Assembly: GCF_011766325.1 (NCBI RefSeq)
Contig: NZ_BLLG01000007.1
Coordinates: 62,001-126,000, forward strand
DNA length: 64,000 nucleotides
Direction of reading: 5' to 3'
Origin: Streptomyces pacificus
GTDB lineage: Bacteria > Actinomycetota > Actinomycetes > Streptomycetales > Streptomycetaceae
Below the pieces are notes generated by a model. It was not told the DNA's origin. It saw nothing but the letters and a program-made list of their open reading frames with translations, and did not search any database. Shown in pieces: positions 34,725 through 42,779 of the stretch. The position numbers and the translations under genes are program-made. Positions within the stretch are counted from its first letter, which is position 1. Every line of letters begins with the position of its first letter.

Positions 34725-36500
34725 ATGGAGACCGAGTCGGAGCCGTACGTCCGTCTTGCGACCCTGAGGCAGCTGCATCAGGTCGTGGCGGACCTCAACA
34801 CGGCCCGCAGTCTGGCGGACACGCTGCAGACCGTCGCCGACGGCATCGTGGCCGGGCTCGGGTACGAGCTGGCATGCGTCAACCTCGTCCGCCCCGACGG
34901 GGATCTCGTCGTCGCGGCCTTCGCCGGGAACACGGCGGCGGAGGCCCTGATCACCGGGCGGGTCGGCTCCCGTGCCTCCTGGGAGCGCCGGCTCGGCATG
35001 GGCGAGGCCTGGGGTGAACTGCGCTTCATACCGCACACCGAGGGCTGGGTGCTGCTGGAGGACGACGTTCCGCAGTGGTACACGGAGGGCCCCGACCCGC
35101 GCTTCGAGGGCGAGTGGCACCCCCAGGACCGGCTCTACGCGCCGATGTACACCTCGGGCGGGAACCGCGAACTGCTCGGCGTCATATCCGTCGACAAGCC
35201 CCGCAACGGACGCCTTCCGGGTGCCTGGGGCCAGGAAGCGCTCCAGATGTACGCGTCGCAGTCGGCGATTGCGATCAGCAACGCCCGGCTCCGGGCAAAC
35301 ATGCAGCGCGCGCTGGTGCGGCTGGAGCGCGAGCAGCAGGCCCTGCGTGCGAGTGAGGAGTCGTTCCGGCAGGCGTTCGAGTACGCGCCGAGCGGCATGG
35401 CGATCGCGGAGCTGGGCGGCGACCAGCACGGCCGCCTGCTCCGTGCCAATGACGCACTCTGCCGGCTGCTCGGCCGCCCGGCGTCGGCGATGCGCCGCTA
35501 CTCCTTCGCCGATCTCGTCCACCCGGAGGACATCGGGACACTGCTGCGGACGTCAGCCGAGGGCGGCCGCGCCGAGTTGCGCCTCGGCCGCCGCGACGGC
35601 ACCTATGTCTGGGTCTCGCTGCGCAACTCCGTCGTCGCCGACACCACCGACGGCCCCCGCTTCCTGCTCACGCACGTGGAGGACATCGAGGAGCGCAAGC
35701 GGCACGAGCTCCACCTCGCGCACCGGGCCAGCCACGACGCGCTGACCGGACTGCCCAACAACGCGGAACTACGCGCCCGGCTCAGCGCCCGGTTGTGCGG
35801 GCGCCCCCAGGGCGGGCGGCCTGAGGAGGCCGCCGGCCGCCCCCTGGACGCACGGGACTATCCGTACGACGGCGACCGCGACGGGGGCTACGGCGAGAGC
35901 GGCTACGGCTACGGCTACGGCGGGAACGGCGGCTACGGCGGGAACGGCTACGCGGGTGGATTCGACGACGGCGACACGGAGGGGGGCTTCCCCGCCGAGG
36001 GGTTCGGCGCCGAGGGCTTCGGCTTCGACCGGCCGGCCGTCCCGTACGACCACCACGTCCATGCCGTCGCGCCCGCCGCGGACGGTGCGCCCGACGACGG
36101 TACGAAGGGCCTCGCGGTGCTCTTCTGCGACCTCGACGGCTTCAAGTCGATCAACGACCGGTTCGGGCACAACACCGGCGACGCCGTCCTCATCGAGGTC
36201 GCGCGCCGGCTCACCACCGGCGTGCGGGACGGGGACACCGTCGCCCGGCTCGGAGGGGACGAATTCGTCGTCCTCGCCGACGGCCTCGGCGCCGCCGACG
36301 CGGCCGACCTGGCCGTTCGCCTGCGGAACGCGATCATTCCGCCGATCCGGGTGGACGGACGGGCGGTCCGGGTAGGGGCGAGCTTCGGGATCGGCTGGGC
36401 GGTCTGCGGCATGTCCGTCGAAGAGGTACTGCAGTCCGCCGACCAGCGGATGTACATCGAGAAGCGCTCCAGGGCCAAGGTCCACAGGCGCGCCGGATAG
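34725..36500 (+). CDS. cdgB: Diguanylate cyclase CdgB-like (GAF-PAS-GGDEF)
   Basis: 591 residues. GAF domain about 10-190, short coiled coil, PAS/PAC about 205-325 (FRQAFEYAPSGMAIAELGG, ISTHVED-like LLTHVEDIEERKR), then GGDEF domain starting ASHDALTGLPNNAEL. The active site RLGGDEFVVLADGL has intact GGDEF and an I-site RDGD upstream, so it should make c-di-GMP and be feedback-inhibited. A Gly/Tyr-rich stretch of roughly 110 residues (about 352-460) interrupts the GGDEF domain after its first helix. No EAL domain. Start ATG 34725 with GGGGAGAG upstream. Confidence 0.9.
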   Translation: METESEPYVRLATLRQLHQVVADLNTARSLADTLQTVADGIVAGLGYELACVNLVRPDGDLVVAAFAGNTAAEALITGRVGSRASWERRLGMGEAWGELRFIPHTEGWVLLEDDVPQWYTEGPDPRFEGEWHPQDRLYAPMYTSGGNRELLGVISVDKPRNGRLPGAWGQEALQMYASQSAIAISNARLRANMQRALVRLEREQQALRASEESFRQAFEYAPSGMAIAELGGDQHGRLLRANDALCRLLGRPASAMRRYSFADLVHPEDIGTLLRTSAEGGRAELRLGRRDGTYVWVSLRNSVVADTTDGPRFLLTHVEDIEERKRHELHLAHRASHDALTGLPNNAELRARLSARLCGRPQGGRPEEAAGRPLDARDYPYDGDRDGGYGESGYGYGYGGNGGYGGNGYAGGFDDGDTEGGFPAEGFGAEGFGFDRPAVPYDHHVHAVAPAADGAPDDGTKGLAVLFCDLDGFKSINDRFGHNTGDAVLIEVARRLTTGVRDGDTVARLGGDEFVVLADGLGAADAADLAVRLRNAIIPPIRVDGRAVRVGASFGIGWAVCGMSVEEVLQSADQRMYIEKRSRAKVHRRAG

Positions 36501-36611
36501 CGGTGGCGGCGGAACCGATCGGGCCCCGAACACCGTCCTTGGGTTAACTCGGAAGGGGTAGGCTCGGCCGGTCGGCGACGGCTGGCGGGCAAGGATAGGA
36601 GTGACCCAGGG

Positions 36612-37580
36612 ATGACGGCCGGGAACAGCGGCGCGAGCACGCCCGAGGACGACGATCCGTTCGGCTACCTGTACGCGGACGGACAGCGGGCGGGCGCCTC
36701 GTCTCCCCGTCAGGGCGGTTACGGCTACCCGGGTCCGGCCGCCCAGCCGGGTGTGCCCAGGACGTCGTACAACCAGGTCAGAACGGTCGGCCAGCGCCAG
36801 TACGGGCAGCAGCAGACCGCCCAGCAGTACGGCCAGGTCCCGCACCAGCAGCAGTACGGCCGACAGCCCGGCGCCCCGTACGCGGCGCCCGAGACCCATC
36901 CGGGCGGTGCCCCGCCCCACCAGCCCCCCGCGCCCTCCGGCGGCGGTGGCGGCCGGGGTCGCGGACCGAACACCAGGGGCCTGCTCATCGGCGCCGTCGC
37001 GGTGGTGGCCGTGGTGGTGATCGGCATCACCGTGGCGCTGGTGAAGGGCGGCGACGGCACGACCGAGACCCCTCAGGCGGACGGGAGCAGCACCGCTCCC
37101 GCGGAAGAGGCCGGCCCGAGTCGGGAGCCGTCCGAGGACGACGAGGAGGAGCCGGCCGGGCTGCCCAGGCAGGACGCCGCGACGCTGCGCCTCGGCGCGC
37201 CCGCCGCGCTGGCGAAGGACATCGCGGGAGCCAAGGGCGCGGACGGCGCGTACGTGGTGTTCAACGGGGTCGGCGGCTCGGCCAGCTGGACCGTGGACAT
37301 CCCGGCCGACGGTGCCTACACGCTGTTCATCACATACAGCGTGCCGGGCAAGGACGCCAAGACCTCGCTGACGATCAACGACGCCCAGCCGCGCTCGGTC
37401 AACATGTCCAACTTCGCCCGGGCCGAGGACGGCGACTGGGAGAAGGGCTGGACGCGGACCTACGCGTACGTGAACCTCGAAGAGGGGTCGAACACGCTGA
37501 AGATCTCGTGCGAGCAGGGTGACACGTGCGACGCCCTGCTCGACCAGGTGTGGCTGGAGGCCGGTCAGTCCAAGGGCTGA
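36612..37580 (+). CDS. Membrane-anchored protein with CBM-like C-terminal domain
   Basis: 322 residues. N-terminal 120 residues are Gln/Gly/Pro/Tyr-rich and cytosolic (QQQTAQQYGQ, PHQQQYGRQPG). One membrane helix (LLIGAVAVVAVVVIGITVAL, about 121-142). Acidic linker, then an extracellular beta-sandwich resembling CBM6/CBM35 modules (VFNGVGGSASWTVDIPADGA, YTLFITYSVPGKDAKTSLTI, GSNTLKISCEQGDTCDALLD, QVWLE). May bind glycan outside the cell. Its place next to cdgB appears conserved; function not established. Confidence 0.85.
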   Translation: MTAGNSGASTPEDDDPFGYLYADGQRAGASSPRQGGYGYPGPAAQPGVPRTSYNQVRTVGQRQYGQQQTAQQYGQVPHQQQYGRQPGAPYAAPETHPGGAPPHQPPAPSGGGGGRGRGPNTRGLLIGAVAVVAVVVIGITVALVKGGDGTTETPQADGSSTAPAEEAGPSREPSEDDEEEPAGLPRQDAATLRLGAPAALAKDIAGAKGADGAYVVFNGVGGSASWTVDIPADGAYTLFITYSVPGKDAKTSLTINDAQPRSVNMSNFARAEDGDWEKGWTRTYAYVNLEEGSNTLKISCEQGDTCDALLDQVWLEAGQSKG

Positions 37581-37696
37581 CCTGGAGCGGGTCCGCGGCT
37601 CCCGAACGGCCTCGCAAGGCCCTGGGCCGCCCGGGAAGGGGAAGAGGCGGTTCCGGGGTCCTGGGCCGTCCGGGGCGGGGAGGTCCGCGCGGGTCG

Positions 37697-38623
37697 TCAC
37701 GCCGCCGGGGCGTGCTCCGTCACCGTGATCCTGGGGAGCAGGTCCTCGTAGGAGGAGCGGTCGAAGTCGCCTGCCGTCGGGGCGAGGACGGTCGCCGCGG
37801 CGAGGGCCGTGGCGCGGACGAGGCGGTCCGGCCAGGGGAGGGCGTCGACGAGGCCCGAGAGCAGCCCGGCCAGGGCCGAGTCGCCCGCGCCGGTCGGGTT
37901 GCCGAGGACCTTGCGGGGCGGGGTGGCCTGCCAGATGCCCTCGGGTGTGGCGGCGAGCATGCCGCCGGGACCGAGGGAGGAGACCACCGTGCGGGCGCCG
38001 CGGCGGCGGGCGGCGTGTGTGGCGCGCAGTGGCTCGCGGGAGCCGGTGAGCTGGGCCAGCTCGTCGGCGTTCGGCTTGACCAGGTCGGGGCGGGCGGCGA
38101 TGCCCCTGCGCAGCGGCTCGCCGCTGGTGTCCAGCAGCGCCGGCACCCCGGCGGCCCGTGCCCGGCGCACCAGTTCGGCATAGGCTCCGACGTGGATGCC
38201 CGGCGGGAGGCTGCCGCACAGCGCGACCGCTCGGGCCTCGCGCAGCAGCGACTCGTACGTGGTGAGGAACGCCGCCCATTCCTCCGGTGCGACGGTCGGG
38301 CCGGGCTCGTTGAACTGGGTGGTGTCGCCGGTGGTGGCGTCGACCACCGCGAGGGTGCGCCGGGTGTTCCCCGCGACCGGCACGAGCGCGTCGCGCACGG
38401 GGGACCCGACGAGCCGGTCGCGCAGGGTCTCGCCGTTGGGGCCGCCCGCGAAACCGGTGACGACCGCCTCGTGGCCCAGCGCCCCGAGCACCCGGGCGAC
38501 GTTCAGGCCCTTGCCGCCGGGGCGTTCGTCGACCTCGGAGACCCGGTGGGAGCCGTGCGGGACGAGGGCGGGAACGCGGTAGGTGAGATCGATGGCGGTG
38601 TTCAGCGTGACCGTGAGGATCAC
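37697..38623 (-). CDS. PfkB-family sugar kinase (1-phosphofructokinase/tagatose-6-phosphate kinase type)
   Basis: 308 residues. N-terminal MILTVTLNTAIDLTYRVP, GGKGLNVARVLGALG (first PfkB signature), TTQFNEPGPTV, DLVKPNADELAQLTG, and anion-hole/catalytic NPTGAGDSALAGLLSG (Asp in GAGD). It lies 120 bases downstream of nagA on the same strand, so a role in amino-sugar or hexosamine-derived phosphosugar metabolism is likely. GTG 38623. Confidence 0.88.
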   Translation of the reverse strand: MILTVTLNTAIDLTYRVPALVPHGSHRVSEVDERPGGKGLNVARVLGALGHEAVVTGFAGGPNGETLRDRLVGSPVRDALVPVAGNTRRTLAVVDATTGDTTQFNEPGPTVAPEEWAAFLTTYESLLREARAVALCGSLPPGIHVGAYAELVRRARAAGVPALLDTSGEPLRRGIAARPDLVKPNADELAQLTGSREPLRATHAARRRGARTVVSSLGPGGMLAATPEGIWQATPPRKVLGNPTGAGDSALAGLLSGLVDALPWPDRLVRATALAAATVLAPTAGDFDRSSYEDLLPRITVTEHAPAA

Positions 38624-38743
38624 CGTGACACCCCCTGAGCGTGCGTGGGCCTTCGACGGACGGGTCCTGATCATGCCAAAGAACCGGGCGGGGGCCCAGT
38701 CCTCCGCAGGCCAACCGCCCCGGCCCGCCGCACTACGGCCGCA

Positions 38744-39880
38744 CTACGGCTCGAGCACCCACGCGCCCTTGCGCATCACGCCCCTGAGCGTGAAGTCGGC
38801 GTCGAGCACGACCAGATCGGCGTCCTTGCCGGCCTCGATGGAGCCCACCCTGTCCTGGAGGCCCAGCAGCCTCGCCGGGTTGGTGGAGATCGCCTGGACG
38901 ATGTCCTCGACGGGCAGCGCGTCGACGGTCGCCGCCCTGCGGAAGGCGGTGTCCAGGGTGAGCGTGGAGCCGGCGATCGAGCCGCCCTCCACGAGCCGGG
39001 CCACACCTTCGCTGACCTCGACCGCCAGGGGGCCCAGGTGGTACACGCCGTCGCCGAAGCCCGCCGCGTCCATCGCGTCCGTGATGAACGCGACCCGGGC
39101 GGCGCCCGCGTGGTGGAAGGCCAGCTCCAGGGCGGCCGGGTGCAGATGCGTACCGTCGTTGATCAGTTCGACGGTGATCCGCTCGTCCTCCAGCAGCGCG
39201 GCGATCGGCCCGGGGGCCCGGTGGCCGAATGCGGGCATGGCGTTGAAGAGGTGCGTGGCGACCGTGGCACCCGCGTCGATCGCCTGGACGGTCTGCTCGT
39301 AGGTGGCGTCGGTGTGACCGATCGCGGCGATCACGCCGTGCTCGGCGAGCAGCCGTACGGACTCGATGCCCCCGGGCAGTTCGGTGGCGAGGGTGACCAT
39401 CCGCGCGGTGCCGCGGGCGGCGTCGAGCAGTTTGCGCACCTCCGCCGGGTCGGGGTCGCGCAGCAGTTCCCCGCTGTGCGCGCCCTTGCGGCAGGGCGAG
39501 AGGAACGGGCCCTCGAAGTGGATGCCGGCCAGGTCGCCCTGCTCCACCAGCTCGGAGAGGAACCCGGCGCGGTGGGTGAGGAAGTCCATGTCGCCGGTCA
39601 CCGTGGAGGCGACCATCGTGGTGGTGCCGTGCTCGTGGTGGGTGCGCACTGCGGTGAGCACGTCCTCGGCCGTGCCGGACGTGAACGAGGCCCCCCCGCC
39701 GCCGTGGTTGTGCATGTCCACGAAGCCGGGGACCAGCCAGTGGCCGGACAGGTCGACCGACGGCGCGTCGGCCGGGGCGTGACCGCCGATCAGGGTCCCC
39801 TCGACACTCACCCGCCCGTGCTCGACGACCCCGGTGGGCAGCACCACCCGGGCGCCCGCGAGAACCATCCGGTCGGCCAT
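38744..39880 (-). CDS. nagA: N-acetylglucosamine-6-phosphate deacetylase
   Basis: Deacetylates GlcNAc-6-P to glucosamine-6-P. 378 residues of the amidohydrolase family: metal site PGFVDMHNHGGGG, IHFEGPFLSPCRKGAHS (Glu ligand), IGHTDATYEQT (His), ATHLFNAMPAFGHRAPG (His), and catalytic Asp in FITDAMDAAG. ATG 39880 overlaps the kinase stop (TGATG), so kinase and deacetylase are coupled. Confidence 0.96.
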   Translation of the reverse strand: MADRMVLAGARVVLPTGVVEHGRVSVEGTLIGGHAPADAPSVDLSGHWLVPGFVDMHNHGGGGASFTSGTAEDVLTAVRTHHEHGTTTMVASTVTGDMDFLTHRAGFLSELVEQGDLAGIHFEGPFLSPCRKGAHSGELLRDPDPAEVRKLLDAARGTARMVTLATELPGGIESVRLLAEHGVIAAIGHTDATYEQTVQAIDAGATVATHLFNAMPAFGHRAPGPIAALLEDERITVELINDGTHLHPAALELAFHHAGAARVAFITDAMDAAGFGDGVYHLGPLAVEVSEGVARLVEGGSIAGSTLTLDTAFRRAATVDALPVEDIVQAISTNPARLLGLQDRVGSIEAGKDADLVVLDADFTLRGVMRKGAWVLEP

Positions 39881-40830
39881 CAGCCGGTTACCTCCGTGGT
39901 GAGTGAGTCGGACGTGGCGAGCAGGTCCCAGGCGAGGAGGCCGGCGCCGAGGCAGCCGGCGGTGTCCCCGAGGGCCGCCGGGACGATCGAGGGCGGCTGC
40001 TGGAAGGTGATGCGCGCCTCCACCGCGGCCCGCAGCGGTGCGAACAGGGTCTCCCCAGCCTCCGCGAGACCGCCGCCGATGATCAGCGTGCCTGGATCCA
40101 GCAGGGTGAGCGCGGTCACCAGCCCGTCGGCGAGGGCGTCGACGGCTTCCCGCCAGACGCGTGCGGCCGCCTCGTCGCCGGAGTCGACCGCCTTCGCGCA
40201 GTCGGCGGCGTCCGCCTCCGGGTCGCCGCTGGCGGCGGCCCAGGCGCGGGAGACGGCGGAGGCGGAGGCCAGCGTCTCCAGACAGCCGCGCCGGCCGCAG
40301 CCGCACTCCGGGCCGCCGGGCCGGACGACGATGTGGCCGATCTCCCCCGCGCAGCCGTGCGCGCCCTCCTCGATCGCGCCGCCGATGCCGATGGCCCCGG
40401 CGATGCCCGTGCCGAGTGGGACGAACAGGAACCGCTCCGTGCCGCGGCCCGCCCCGACGCGGCCCTCGGCGAGCCCGCCGGTGCGGACGTCGTGGCCGAG
40501 GGCGACCGGGAGCCCGCCGAGCCGTGCGGCGAGCAGCGCGCGCAAGGGGAGGTCGCGCCAGCCCAGGTTGGCCGCGTAGACGGCGGTGCCGTTCGCGGTG
40601 TCGACGATGCCGGGCACCGCGACGCCGGCGGCCGAGGCGCCCTGCCCGTACCGCTGCTCGCCGTGGGCGCGCAGTTCGGCGGCGAAGCCGAGGATGGTCT
40701 CGACGACGGCCTCCGGACCGTGCTCCCTGCCGGTCGCCCGGCGGGAGTCGTGCAGCACCGTGCCATCCGGCCCGACGAGGGCGGCCTTGATCCCGGTGCC
40801 GCCCACATCGAGGGCGATGACATGTCTCAC
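39880..40830 (-). CDS. nagK: ROK-family sugar kinase, probable N-acetylglucosamine kinase
   Basis: 316 residues. ATP-binding ALDVGGTGIKAALVGPDG at the N-terminus, GVAVPGIVDT, catalytic-type Asp in ALGHDVRTGGLAEG, GTGIAGAIGIGGAI, ROK zinc motif EIGHIVVRPGGPECGCGRRG followed by CLETLAS, and IIGGGLAEAGE. No N-terminal HTH, so an enzyme and not a NagC-type repressor. It is coupled to nagA, and the DasR-like site upstream supports GlcNAc as substrate. GTG 40830. Confidence 0.92.
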   Translation of the reverse strand: MRHVIALDVGGTGIKAALVGPDGTVLHDSRRATGREHGPEAVVETILGFAAELRAHGEQRYGQGASAAGVAVPGIVDTANGTAVYAANLGWRDLPLRALLAARLGGLPVALGHDVRTGGLAEGRVGAGRGTERFLFVPLGTGIAGAIGIGGAIEEGAHGCAGEIGHIVVRPGGPECGCGRRGCLETLASASAVSRAWAAASGDPEADAADCAKAVDSGDEAAARVWREAVDALADGLVTALTLLDPGTLIIGGGLAEAGETLFAPLRAAVEARITFQQPPSIVPAALGDTAGCLGAGLLAWDLLATSDSLTTEVTG

Positions 40831-40856
40831 GTGTACAGTCTCGCCGCCGGACCGCA

Positions 40857-40872
40857 AAAGGTCTAGTCCACT
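40857..40872 (-). promoter_or_regulatory. DasR-responsive element (dre) for nagK-nagA
   Basis: Minus strand AGTGGACTAGACCTTT agrees with the dre consensus AGTGGTCTAGACCACT at 13 of 16 positions, including the CTAGACC core. It lies 27 bases upstream of the kinase start, overlapping the expected promoter. DasR represses amino-sugar genes and is released by GlcN-6-P or GlcNAc-6-P. Confidence 0.8.
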
Positions 40873-40960
40873 GTTCGGGTTGCTGAACAGGGGGCCGCAG
40901 CGGTGGCGGTTCGTCGCGCCCTCGGCCCGGAAGTCCCCGTGCCGTGGCGTCCAATGGCGT

Positions 40961-41026
40961 TCCGGTTGAGCCCGGTTGAGCCCGGTTGAGCCCGGTTGAG
41001 CCCGGTTGGGCCAGGTTGAGCCCGGG
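40961..41026. repeat. 10-bp tandem repeat CCCGGTTGAG
   Basis: Six to seven consecutive 10-base units (CCCGGTTGAG, with TCCGGTTGAG first and GGG/CCA variants late) in the 627-bp gap between nagK and the DUF3263 gene (40831-41457). The rest of that gap holds the dre site and, at 41211-41275, GTGGCGGTT and GCGGTCGTGCAGCCGT duplications. No gene supported. Confidence 0.85.
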
Positions 41027-41457
41027 TGGGCTCTGATCGGCCCCCGGCGGTCCGCGGATGCCCGGTGGGGCCCCGTCGGCGTCGCGTCCTCCGGCGCCCC
41101 GGCGCTCTCCTGCGCCCTTGGCGGTTCTCGGCGCTGCGGTGCTGCGGTGGTGCTCCGGCGGCCTTTCGGCACTCCGGTCCGCCGGTCGGCACTCCGGTCG
41201 ACCGGGCGGACGTGGCGGTTGTGGCGGTTGTGGCGGTGCGGTCGTGCAGCCGTGCGGTCGTGCAGCCGTGCGGCCGTCGCGGTGGCCGTGGACATGGCCA
41301 CGGGTGGTGCGCCGGTGGTCCCCGTGGCGCGAGTGGGCGGGCGTGTTCATCCCGCCCGGACGGGTGCGCGGGCGTGCGCCCGGCGCGGAGAGACTTGGCC
41401 GGAATCATTCGCTCCGGATGGCGCCGCGCTGTCCGAGGGGACGGCTAGGTTGCTGGT

Positions 41458-41724
41458 ATGACCGACGACCGCGACCGCCTCAGCGCCCCTGACGGCTCCG
41501 GCGGCCTCTCCCGGCGCGACCGCGCCGTGCTCGCCTTCGAGCGGGCGTCGTGGGCCGGACCCGGTACCAAGGAGCGGGCGATACGTGAGGAGCTCGCTAT
41601 CACCCCCACCCGCTACTACCAGCTCCTCAACGCCCTCCTGGACGACCCGCGCGCGCTTGCCCACGACCCCGTGACGGTGAACCGCCTGCGGCGCGTCCGG
41701 GAATCGCAGCGGTCGCTCCGGTGA
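41458..41724 (+). CDS. DUF3263 protein
   Basis: 88 residues. LSRRDRAVLAFERASWAGPG, TKERAIREELAITPTRYYQLL, LDDPRALAHDPVTVNRLRRVR. DUF3263 proteins are small actinobacterial proteins with an HTH-like helical pattern; function not established. ATG 41458 has TAGGTT six bases upstream and no Shine-Dalgarno, suggesting a leaderless mRNA. Just upstream of otsB. Confidence 0.9.
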   Translation: MTDDRDRLSAPDGSGGLSRRDRAVLAFERASWAGPGTKERAIREELAITPTRYYQLLNALLDDPRALAHDPVTVNRLRRVRESQRSLR

Positions 41725-41785
41725 CGTGGCGGGGACTTCGCCGCGCGCCGTAGCTGAGCGGGGCCCGCGTCGATAGGGTCGCGAC

Positions 41786-42637
41786 ATGGGCAGCTACTCG
41801 CACGCACTGCCGGAACCGACCACCGCCGCCGGCCGTGAGGGGCTCGCCGCGGTCCTCCGGCAGCCGTCCGGGAGTGTGGTCGCGCTGGATTTCGACGGAA
41901 CGCTGGCGGAGATCGTCCCGGACCCCGAGCAGGCGAGGGCGCATCCCGCGACGGTTCCCGCGCTGTCCCGGCTCGCGCCACAGGTGCGGTCTGTCGTCGT
42001 GGTGACCGGCAGGCCGGCCGGGGTCGCCGTCCGGTACGGCGGGTTCGCCGGCGCCGAAGGGCTGGAGCACCTCGTCGTCCTGGGGCACTACGGCGCGGAG
42101 CGGTGGGACGCCGTCAGCGGCGACGTCCAGGCCCAGCCCGAGCACCCGGGCGTCGCCGCGGTACGGGCCGAGCTGCCCGGCCTCCTCGACTCGATGGGTG
42201 TCTGGCGGGGTACCTGGATCGAGGAGAAGGGCCGCGCGGTCGCCGTGCACACCCGCCGCGCCGGGGACCCGCAGTCGGCCTTCGAGGCGCTGCGCGAGCC
42301 GATCGCCGCGCTGGCCGGGCGTCACGGGCTGATCGTCGAGCCCGGCCGCCTCGTTCTGGAGATCCGCCCGCCGGGCGTCGACAAGGGCATCGCGCTCGCC
42401 GAGTACGTCCGCGAGGTGAACGCCTCCGCGGTCGTCTACGCGGGCGACGACCTCGGTGATCTGGCCGCCTTCGCCGCCGTGGAGAAGCTCCGCTCGGACG
42501 GGGTCCCCGGACTGCTCCTCTGCAGCGGTGCCGAGGTGCCCGAGCTCGCCGAGCGCGCCGACCTCCCGCTGCCCGGCCCGGCTGCCGTCGTGGGCTTCCT
42601 CTCCGCCCTGGCGGACCGTATCGAGCACCGCGCCTGA
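41786..42637 (+). CDS. otsB: Trehalose-6-phosphate phosphatase
   Basis: Dephosphorylates trehalose-6-P. 283 residues of the HAD superfamily: motif I VALDFDGTLAEIV (Asp nucleophile), motif II VVVVTGRPAG, LVVLGHYGAERWD, motif III Lys in RPPGVDKGIALAEYV, motif IV VVYAGDDLGDLAAF. Convergent with otsA, the synthase for the preceding step. TAGGGT lies six bases before ATG 41786, so it is probably leaderless. Confidence 0.95.
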   Translation: MGSYSHALPEPTTAAGREGLAAVLRQPSGSVVALDFDGTLAEIVPDPEQARAHPATVPALSRLAPQVRSVVVVTGRPAGVAVRYGGFAGAEGLEHLVVLGHYGAERWDAVSGDVQAQPEHPGVAAVRAELPGLLDSMGVWRGTWIEEKGRAVAVHTRRAGDPQSAFEALREPIAALAGRHGLIVEPGRLVLEIRPPGVDKGIALAEYVREVNASAVVYAGDDLGDLAAFAAVEKLRSDGVPGLLLCSGAEVPELAERADLPLPGPAAVVGFLSALADRIEHRA

Positions 42638-42699
42638 GGCCCCTCGTGGCGGCCGGGGGCGTGGCTGTCGCGACGCGCTCCGGAGCCCGGTCCGGGCTC

Positions 42700-42779
42700 G
42701 GCTCCGTGCCCACCCGGCTCCGTGCCCACCCGGCTCCGTGCCCACCCGGCTCCGTGCCCACCCGGCCCCGTGTCAGCCC
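42700..42779. repeat. 16-bp tandem repeat between otsB and otsA
   Basis: Four perfect GGCTCCGTGCCCACCC units and a fifth diverged copy (GGCCCCGTGTCAGCCC) in strict 16-base phase. The fifth unit contains the otsA stop codon at 42773-42775. Confidence 0.93.

Noticed and set aside
35769..38714. 981-codon open frame on the minus strand
   Set aside because: Antisense to cdgB and the CBM-like gene; Arg/Pro/Gly-rich shadow caused by high GC, while the plus-strand frames carry clear domains.
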